A DNA stretch of 64,000 nt, taken from the NCBI GenBank assembly GCA_002005505.1, contig KV908369.1, forward strand, positions 509,166 to 573,165, given 5' to 3'. Positions 36,535 to 45,000 of the stretch are shown in pieces. Source of the DNA: Botryococcus braunii. Taxonomy: Eukaryota; Chlorophyta; Trebouxiophyceae. Positions within the stretch are counted from its first letter, which is position 1. Every line of letters begins with the position of its first letter. A model generated the notes under the pieces. The model did no database searches. It was not told the DNA's origin and saw only the letters and a list, made by a program, of their open reading frames with translations. The position numbers were made by a program, and so were the translations under genes.

Positions 36535-39500
36535 CTAGCCCGTCTTGACCCGTGCCCAATACTCCTTCAACGCCCCAGGGGCATTCCGCAAGTTCGCCTC
36601 TGATTCCCACGTGTCATGTTCAGGGGAGTATCCCACCCACCGAACCAGGAACTCATACGAGCGGCGAGCCTTCCGGTGGTGAAGAATTTTCTCCACCTCG
36701 TACTCGTCCTCCCCCTCCAGCACCTCAGCAGGTGGTGGTGGTTGGACACTGCCATCCCGGCGGTATCGTTCCAGCCGTGACACATGGAACACGTCATGTA
36801 TCCTCCAGCGTGCCGGGAGGATCAACTCATAGGAGTTGCCTCCAACAGACTTGGCAATTTGGAACGGCCCGACCCACCGAGGCAACAGCTTCGGTGTGCC
36901 CTCTTTGAACCTTAGGTTCTTAGCCGACAACAGGACCCAATCTCCTGGAGCGAACGTGACATCCTTACGCTTCGTGTTAGCGTAACGTGCCTGGCGTTCC
37001 GTCGCAATGCGATGTGTGCGCCGAGCTTCTGCCACTAAACGCTGAATGCGTTGGACAAAGCTCGAGGCAGCCGGGACCCTGAACTCTGGCAGCACCGATA
37101 CTGGTAGGTACGGGTGATGACCATAGTTCAACATGAACGGCGTGAAGCCTGTGCTGGAGTGCTCTGCATTGTTGATAGCAAACTCAGCACACGACAGCTT
37201 CTCGTCCCAGTCAGTCTGTGACTTAGACACATACATGCGGAGCATGTCCTCAAGAACACGGTTCACACGCTCTGTCTGCCCATCCGTCTGAGGATGATAC
37301 GCCGTGGACATGGCCTGCTTGGTCCCAAGCATCCGACACAAGGCTCGAGTGAAGTGGCTGGTGAACAGGGGATCCCTGTCAGACACCACTTTCCTAGGCA
37401 CTCCGTGGAGCTTCCAAATGTGATCCACAAACAGCTTCGCTGTCTGCTCAGCAGTCGCCGTGGTCTGCGTAGCCACCAAATGAACCATCTTCGTCAGCTT
37501 GTCCACCACCACCAGGATGGCATCATGCCCTTCCGCGGTGCGAGGCAACTGGGTGATGAAGTCCATGGTCACCGTGTCCCACGGTTTATGCGGAAGCTCA
37601 AGGGGATGCAACAGCCCCGAAGGCTTTGCATGCCTTGCCTTGTTCTTCTGGCAGAGGTGACAGTGAGTCACGTACTGCGTCACATCCTGTGTCATCGTCG
37701 GCCACCAATAATGGCGGGCAACCAGCTTCAGGGTTTTGTTCACACCTTGGTGTCCAGCATACGGGCTATCATGCATTTCTTCCATAAGGTGGGATCTAAG
37801 CCCAAATGCATGCGGCACAACAATCTTTCCTTCGTGTAACAGGAAGCCGTCGTGTGCGACCAGAGGCGCCACATTGCTAGGTTCCTTGAACCAAAGGTCT
37901 TCCTGATAACCACGCACAAACTTGTCCTTCCACGTCATGCCCTCTCCCCCACCTGAAGGAGGCCTAGACTCGTGTCCCATACCACGAGCCTCTGCAGCCA
38001 AGGGAGTACCCTGTGCCCGGGTAACGGCGCAAATGACATCCCGAAGGGAGCGATTTGGAAGACAAGGGGGACCCTCCGAAACGTATGAACGAGTGGAACG
38101 AACCACAACCGCGTTCACCAATGAGTTGGGAGGTGGATATCCCACCGGCGTGCGGCTCAGCGCATCGGCAACCACATTTGAGGCACCCGCCATATGTTCC
38201 CATGTGAAATGGAACCGGGAGAGAAACTCTGCCCAACGTGTCTGGCGGCGGCTCAACTGTGCCACAGTATCAAGGTAGGTAATAGCCTTGTGGTCAGTGA
38301 CCACGCGGAACTCCGGCCCACCTTCAAGATAACAGCGCCACACCGTTAAGGCGTGAACCACTGCTAGCAGCTCTTGCTCCCCAGTAGGATAATTGATTTC
38401 TGCCGGTGTGAGGCGACGACTCTCAAAGGCAATGGGGCGGCCCTCTTGATATAAGACGGCCCCTAGACCTGCCAAGGAGGCATCCGTGTGCACCTCAAAC
38501 GGCTTAGTGAAATCCGGGAAAGCTAAGCACGGAGCTTGAGTCAAAGCCTGCTTAATAGCATCAAAGGCTTGCTGACACGAGCTCTTCCAGTCCCAAAGGA
38601 CACCCTTGCGAGTCATGCCATGCAGGGGCATGGCCAGCCTTGCAAAGTCCTTAATGAACTTACGGAAGTATGTTGCCAATCCAAGAAAGGATCGCAACTC
38701 CGGTAAGCACGTGGGCTTAGGCCAATTGTAGACTGCAGCAGTCTTGCGTGGATCAACCTTCACGCCCTCAGAAGAGACAATATGGCCCAAGTAAGCCACT
38801 TCAGACTTAGCGAAGGAGCACTTCTTCATGTTTGCATAGAGCTGATGCTCTCGAAGAAGCTCCAACACTTGCCGCAAATGCTGGCAATGCTCCTCTGGGG
38901 TCTTACTGTAGATGAGGATGTCATCTAAGTACACCAGGACAAACTTATGCAGATACGGCCGGAATATTGTATTCATTGCCGTCTGAAAAGTTGCCGGCGC
39001 GTTCGTCAATCCGAACGGCAAGACACGCCAGTGAAACAATCCGTCGGGTGTACGAAAGGCAGTCTTAGGTACATCCTCGTCGGATATCCGGATCTGATGG
39101 TACCCTGATGTCAAGTCCAGACTTGTAAACAAGGTCGCACCTTGAAGCTGATCCAGTGCATCATCAATGCGTGGCATTGGGTACTTGTTCTTGACGGTGA
39201 GTTTGTTCAGTGCGCGATAATCTATGACCATCCGCAAACCCCCGTCCTTCTTCTGGACAAACAGGATCGGTGCACCGTAAGGAGAAGTCGAAGGTTCTAT
39301 GAACTTCTTCTCTAGGAGCAGCTTCACCTGCCTCTCAGCTTCCATCACCTCCGAACGAGACAGTCGGTAGAAGGGTCGTGATGGAGGCTTCGCGTGTGGA
39401 TCAATCAGAGGGATTGTGTGAGAAACCCCAGGACGGTCAGGGGGAAGCCCTGGCACGTCTTCAGGGAAGACATCTGCAAACTCTTGTAGCAAAGAGTGCA

Positions 39501-40089
39501 CACTCACAGGTACTTCCACAAGCGATGCTTCAGAAGACAGCAATTGCGTTACAGATGATAAGAACGTTTTACACCCCGCGCGCGCAAGACGCTTGGCCTG
39601 TACCATCGTTATGACTAACTTCTTTACATCTGTACAATCAGAGTCAGTCATGGCGATGTTGTCCTTACATCGTAACCGAAAGGGCTTACCCTTCCTAGTG
39701 TACCCAGTGACACATTTGTCATCGAAGTTCACACTAGCACGAGCTCTGGTCAACCATTGCTGCCCTAACAACACATCCCACTCACAGGAGTGAACATGCA
39801 TCACTGTACAAGTTACAGCAGCAAAACGGTAACCCTGGATCGTCACAGAGATTGTAACATGCCCAAGATGATCAACTTCCAGGCCATTGGCCATTTGCAA
39901 CACTGCCTTCTCCGTGGGTGACTCTATTTGTAGACCAAGTCGATCCGCGAGCGCTGCACTGATGATGTTGCAGCTAGCTCCAGAGTCAGCCAATACCTGG
40001 CAGTGCACGCCTTGCACCTGGCCACCAAAAATCATAGTCAGCTTTTGCACCTCAGCATCTGGGTGGAAAGCATTAGCTATAATCTGCAT
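36535..40089 (-). CDS. A2 pol: protease-RT-RNase H-integrase-chromodomain
   Basis: Full-length 1184 residue chromovirus Pol, uninterrupted. In order: protease (VLADSGASCNII, residue ~33), RT ([28 protein letters not shown] near 395), RNase H (FEVHTDASLAGLGAVLYQEG; HMAGASNVVADALSR), integrase HHCC region (HDSPYAGHQGVN ... HCHLCQK), DDE core (TMDFITQLPR, VVSDRDPLFTSHF, HPQTDGQTERVNR), C-terminal LPRWVGPFQI and a chromodomain (YEVEKILHHRK ... YSPEHDTWE). The 42 bases between the gag UGA and the ATG at 40,089 are open in the same frame, so the native product is probably a Gag-Pol readthrough. A2 gag is split by E, so this copy cannot supply gag. Confidence 0.93.
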   Translation of the reverse strand: MQIIANAFHPDAEVQKLTMIFGGQVQGVHCQVLADSGASCNIISAALADRLGLQIESPTEKAVLQMANGLEVDHLGHVTISVTIQGYRFAAVTCTVMHVHSCEWDVLLGQQWLTRARASVNFDDKCVTGYTRKGKPFRLRCKDNIAMTDSDCTDVKKLVITMVQAKRLARAGCKTFLSSVTQLLSSEASLVEVPVSVHSLLQEFADVFPEDVPGLPPDRPGVSHTIPLIDPHAKPPSRPFYRLSRSEVMEAERQVKLLLEKKFIEPSTSPYGAPILFVQKKDGGLRMVIDYRALNKLTVKNKYPMPRIDDALDQLQGATLFTSLDLTSGYHQIRISDEDVPKTAFRTPDGLFHWRVLPFGLTNAPATFQTAMNTIFRPYLHKFVLVYLDDILIYSKTPEEHCQHLRQVLELLREHQLYANMKKCSFAKSEVAYLGHIVSSEGVKVDPRKTAAVYNWPKPTCLPELRSFLGLATYFRKFIKDFARLAMPLHGMTRKGVLWDWKSSCQQAFDAIKQALTQAPCLAFPDFTKPFEVHTDASLAGLGAVLYQEGRPIAFESRRLTPAEINYPTGEQELLAVVHALTVWRCYLEGGPEFRVVTDHKAITYLDTVAQLSRRQTRWAEFLSRFHFTWEHMAGASNVVADALSRTPVGYPPPNSLVNAVVVRSTRSYVSEGPPCLPNRSLRDVICAVTRAQGTPLAAEARGMGHESRPPSGGGEGMTWKDKFVRGYQEDLWFKEPSNVAPLVAHDGFLLHEGKIVVPHAFGLRSHLMEEMHDSPYAGHQGVNKTLKLVARHYWWPTMTQDVTQYVTHCHLCQKNKARHAKPSGLLHPLELPHKPWDTVTMDFITQLPRTAEGHDAILVVVDKLTKMVHLVATQTTATAEQTAKLFVDHIWKLHGVPRKVVSDRDPLFTSHFTRALCRMLGTKQAMSTAYHPQTDGQTERVNRVLEDMLRMYVSKSQTDWDEKLSCAEFAINNAEHSSTGFTPFMLNYGHHPYLPVSVLPEFRVPAASSFVQRIQRLVAEARRTHRIATERQARYANTKRKDVTFAPGDWVLLSAKNLRFKEGTPKLLPRWVGPFQIAKSVGGNSYELILPARWRIHDVFHVSRLERYRRDGSVQPPPPAEVLEGEDEYEVEKILHHRKARRSYEFLVRWVGYSPEHDTWESEANLRNAPGALKEYWARVKTG

Positions 40090-40114
40090 TGGACTTACAT
40101 CAGCCCCCGCTTGG

Positions 40115-40135
40115 TCTGAAGGCCCATACCTTCAG
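40115..40135 (-). promoter_or_regulatory. A2 gag-pol junction: UGA within a hairpin
   Basis: On the minus strand CTGAAGG-TATGGG-CCTTCAG forms a 7 bp stem whose 5' arm contains the gag UGA. The same hairpin is at 34,245-34,266 in A1 and 52,732-52,751 in A3. The frame beyond the UGA is open into pol in all three. Confidence 0.6.
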
Positions 40136-40923
40136 GAAGCAGGTGCCTTGCCCTTGCCCTTGTCGTGGGCATCAGGCTTCTTGCAGAACTTGGCCGTGTG
40201 GCCCAGTTCCCCGCACTTGTAGCAGCGGCCTTCGCGCTTCATCCTCGCTGCATACGCGTTGGGCTGCGTGCCCGAAGGCCCAGCACCAGATCCATTCGAG
40301 CCCGGAGGCTTCCCAAAGGCAGCGCGCTTAGGAGGTGGAATAGCATCCCCGTCTGCCAGGCGCTTGCCCTTGATCAAGGCCTTCAGCTCCTGAGTCTCCT
40401 TCTCGCTCGCTGCACCCGGCAACATACGCAAGAAGGATTCAGCTTCCTTGGCAGCTTGAACAACAATGTCAAGGTTACCAAGCTCGTTACGAACGAGTGA
40501 ATCTCTTGTTAAAACCTCCAAAATGTTTGGTTTTAACCCCGCCCTAAAGTAGGCACACGCTTCAGGGCCCGAGATAGGATATTTGACAGCTTCAACCATG
40601 ATAGCACGAAACATAGCATGGTAAGCTGCCACGGACTTAGTCTGCCTCAATCGCGCCAACCGTGGACGCACGGTATTTTCTACTTCCACTTCAACAAAAT
40701 GAGCGAGAAGAGAAGTCTTGAAAATGGCAAAGTCCTTCACATCCTTTCCCTGAACAGAAAGGGACCTTTTAAGGAGCGCCCATTCCTTAGCGGCTCGGCC
40801 AGTAAGGCAAAGGGACGCGTGGGACACTAATTCATCATCACGAAGGCCCAAAATACACGAATAATCGTCAAATTGACCGAGCCAAGTGATTATGTCAGTC
40901 CCCTCCTTTTCCCCATTAAACAA
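40132..40923 (-). pseudogene. A2 gag, C-terminal part, cut by copia element E
   Basis: Capsid-like domain and CCHC knuckle (CYKCGELGHTAKFC), ending in UGA at 40,132-40,134. The 5' part is separated by E and continues at 47,939. Unlike A1, it lacks the 86 bp deletion. Confidence 0.9.
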
Positions 40924-40926
40924 CGT

Positions 40927-41620
40927 TGTTGAGTTCTGAACATTATTATTGAATGCCTTGTGCTTTAAGTGATCTTCATGTGTGCACTATTAGGATATGG
41001 GTCCATTGAGAACATAAGGTACCTTGAGACACGGCAGATTCTGGACGTTTTCGAACATAAGGTACAATCCTATCTAGATCACACGTTTGTCGGATGAACT
41101 CTTAAGGCTGCCCCACCGGAGTGAATACCAACTGGTTGTGAAAGATGCTGGGCATCACCAGATGCTAGTCTTGTCCGACAGTTGTGTGTGGCACTCAGCA
41201 GACAGTCGTACGGACTGTAGCTGGAGTAACTTCGTCTATTGACGACCTGTCTGCTTTGTACAGGTACGGTGCGGCAGTGTGTGTTGTATCATTGTTGCTA
41301 TTGTGAGAGTGAACAAGCTTAGTGTACCCTGTAGTCACTCAAACAGATAAGGGACAGTGACTTCAGGGAGTATAGGCATGTACTTGAACGTAGCCGTCTA
41401 GAGCCTTATCTAGTGATTGCTTGATCGGTGCTTGTGTACAAGATAATGATGTAACGCAACTGGTTGTGAAAGATGCTGGGCATCACCAGATGCTAGTCTT
41501 GTCCGACAGTTGTGTGTGGCACTCAGCAGACAGTCGTACGGACTGTAGCTGGAGTAACTTCGTCTATTGACGACCTGTCTGCTTTGTACAGGGAAAGCCG
41601 ATTGCCCATAACCTTTCACA
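40927..41620 (+). repeat. E 5' LTR, 694 bp, with internal duplication
   Basis: Starts TGTTGAG and ends TTTCACA. A 136 bp segment (41,129-41,264) is repeated at 41,457-41,592. The first copy is followed by GTACGG, the second by GGAAAG. The LTR end contains CCCATAACC, complementary to the adjacent priming site. Confidence 0.92.
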
Positions 41621-41635
41621 GGTTATGGGCCCACG
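41621..41635 (+). promoter_or_regulatory. E primer-binding site matching initiator tRNA-Met anticodon arm
   Basis: GGTTATGGGCCCACG directly follows the LTR. It is complementary to the conserved GGGCCCATAACC of eukaryotic initiator tRNA-Met anticodon stem-loops, not to a tRNA 3' end. Drosophila copia is known to prime from such a half-tRNA. Confidence 0.8.
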
Positions 41636-42010
41636 CCCTTCCAGCTGAGCCAAGTAAAAGCAGGAGTGAAGGTCGTCTACGGATGGGTCAGACGTAAGCG
41701 TCAACAAAGGAGCTCGAGCATGGCGCAGCGGCGCAAGGGAACTCGAGTGTACCAGGACCATTATCTTACTCACAGTTTACCTTTCTGGGAAATTCATAAT
41801 TGAAGTTTTAGCTGTGCTTTATCATTCATAGACGTTGTCTAGAAGCACTGAGTGAGTCGGGCCGGACTCCGGCGCAAACTTCTGAGGGGAACATATCTGC
41901 TACTACTGTGCAAGACTGGCTGGTAAATTTCCATGACATGGAGGGAATTGTAGGGTATTGCTGCATTCCAGAAGTTTATGAGTAAGTTTGGCTGGTGAAG
42001 TGACAATAGT

Positions 42011-45000
42011 ATGACAAAAAGGGGCAAAGAAAAGGAAAGTAGCAGTGAAACAGCAATGTCTCAACCTGGAGAAGTCAGTGGGGCCACTCCAGGGCAGTCT
42101 ATGACCGGGACACAATCAGCCACTGCAGAACCAAAGGTGGAGATTGACAAGGCAGCCTACATCCCCAATACCTCTAATCCAAAGATGACTGTCATGCTTG
42201 ATGATGGAGGGCGCAATTTTGAATTTTGGTATGAAAATTTGGAGGCGTGCGCAAACACCAAGGGGGTCAGAGCGGCTTTGGAGAGGCCAATGCCAGGGTC
42301 GGTGGAGAACTCAGCCATCAAGCAGTGGCTGATCCAGTCAGTTCCAGTCATCTGGCATTCTCAGATCTCATGCCACAAAGCAGCGTTCGACTTCATCGCG
42401 TGGGTGAAGAACAGTCACACTGGAGGGAGCAACCAAGACATCAACCTTGAGTGGTACAAGGAAATGGAGCAGGGCATCAAGACAGGGGAGACACTCAAGG
42501 TCTACCTCTACAGAATGATGGATCTGGCTACAAGTCTCAGAAACAACGCGTTCATCCTCTTGGACCACAATGTTGGGGAGCTGATGGTGAAGGGCCTCCC
42601 TCCTGTGCTGAGGCTCGAGTCCCTGGAGGTTATGGCAACCGACAAGCCGCCATTGGAGCTGATTCAAAGAATCCTGCGCGCCGCAGCCAGCCGTGGGTAC
42701 AAGGACCCACCTGCAGAGGGAACACCTCAGGCCATGGCAGCTGCAGCAGTGGCTGGTCCCTCTGGGGGGGTAGCTGGAGCGTCATCAAGCGCTGGAGCTG
42801 CACCAGGAGTGGGAGCAGTACCGGGAGTTGGAGCAGCACTACCAGCAAACGAACAGCCTCCCGCTGGCCCCTCTGCAACTACTTTTGGTGGCAGGGGGCG
42901 TGGACCTGGCAGGGCAAGAAGGCCCAGAGAGGAGCTTACATGCCACTTCTGCAAGGCAAAGGGCCACTTCATGACTGACTGCGGACCGCTCAGGCAGCTG
43001 CAGGCTCTGCATCAAAACATGCAAGCGGCAAGCGTTGGGCCTGCAGCTTACTGGGGCCAGGGAGGCCCACAGTCGTCTCCTCAAGCCTGGTGGGACCATG
43101 GATCTGGCCGGGGTGGCCCGCCTTCATCCGCTTCCAGCCCTGGACCTCCTTCAGCATATAACTATCCAACAAGTCAACACACGTTTCCGGGGTGGCATTT
43201 ACCACCTCCACCCCCTCCTTCTGGTGAGGCGATGTTTATCTCTCTCAATGTGCTTGCCCCAACTTCGCATGGAGCTAGCAGCACATCTTGGTTAATAGAT
43301 AGTGGTGCCTCTGTGCATATAGTCAATGATCTCTCATTGCTCCATAATCCAGTTATGCATAGACAGCCTCTTCCTCTGCACTTGGCAACCTCAGACGCCA
43401 AGGGAGGAATCATTGCATCTGGGTCTGTATGCCTTGTGAATGCAAGGCACGAAGTATTCTGGCTGCACAATGTGCAGTGTGTTCCTTCTGCGCATACCAA
43501 CCTCATTTCAGTCACTGGTGCAATTCAGGATGGAGCATCTTTCCTGACTGACACTGCAGGTGGTTACACAGCCATGAAGGGACCTGAAGGGTGGTGTGGA
43601 GATATCACCCGCGCACGAGGTCTGTTTTTTTTGGAGTTTGTTAGTCCTGTCAGAGGGCAGCAAGTTGGCTGCAGACATATTGATCACATGGCTGAGGCAT
43701 CTCATCTTAGGAAAGGACACGTGTGTAGCGAGAGATCTCTGTGGCATGCTAGGTTAGGTCATCCTGGTGCCAGCAGCATGCAGAGGTTCTCCAAGGAAGA
43801 TCTGGTTACAGGAATCAATATCTCCCTTGCTCCCTGCTCTGAGTGCCCCAAGCACTGTGAATCGTGTATACAAGGGAAACACTCCAGACCTCCTTTCCCT
43901 GTATCTTCCAGGCCTGCACATCACCCACTCGATAGAGTCCATGTGGATACTGTGGGTCCCATATCACCTCCTGCCATCACAGGTGAACGATATTGGGTCA
44001 CTGTAGTGGATGAAAGTTCACACCAAGTTGCCTCCCTGCCTGTGAAGTCAAAGGATTGCATCCCAAAGGCTGTGATAGACCTGCTCCGTTTTTGGCAGAC
44101 CCAACGAGGCACGGTTGTGAAGTGTGTGAGGACTGACAGGGGTTCAGAGTTCCTGAACCAGCAATTCAAAGAGTTTTGTGCTCAGCAGGGCACTAAGATG
44201 GAGTCCTCAGCGCCCTACACGCCTCAGCAGAATGGGGTGGCGGAGAGGATGAATAGGACCCTGAAGGAGCGAACAAGGACTCTGTTGGTCCATGCTGCAG
44301 CAGACCCCTCCCTTTGGAAGGAGGCGCTTGAGACAGCTACCCTCCTCTACAATGTGGGTCCTACTTCAGGCAGGTCCCTGACCCCCATGGAATTATTCTT
44401 TGGTGTCAAACCTGATGTGTCTGTGCTGCGCACGTTTGGCTGTGTAGCCCATGTGCACATTCCCAGTGGCCAAAGGTCTGTTTTTGGGCCCAAGACCATC
44501 CCTGGGATGTTTACTGGTTATTGTCCCCAGTCTAAAGCGTATCGTGTGTACGTGGGGAATGGAGTGTGGAAGGAGAGTAGGGACGTCAGCTTTATCGAGC
44601 ACTTGAGGGGGGCTGAGAGAGTGGGTCTATCAAAGGTCCAGCCTGGGTCTGTCTATGATTCTAGGATATCACCCCCCCTTGGCAGTGAGAATCTGGCAAC
44701 GCCTCAAGCAATTCCCTCTGCTGCTCCACCCACGTTCTGGGATGAGGAGGATGACCATGGAGTGGAGACGCTTTCCACTGGGGCTCCTGGGACCTCTGGA
44801 CTTTGTGCTGGGGATCAGTCTGGAGACGGGACTACAGCAGCACATGACCAAGGAAACCCCACCAGCCTGGATTCTACTGTTGGGACCCCAGAACCATCTC
44901 AGCACTCGTGGTCGGTGCTTGAGCATATGCAGAATCTGGCCAGGGGGGGTGTAGAAACTCAATCCCAGGTAGAAAAAATGCAGAAGGTACAAGAGGGGTT

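Noticed and set aside
37294..37839. 181 codon ORF opposite A2 integrase, also seen at 48,792-49,337
   Set aside because: Shadow frame of the integrase core.
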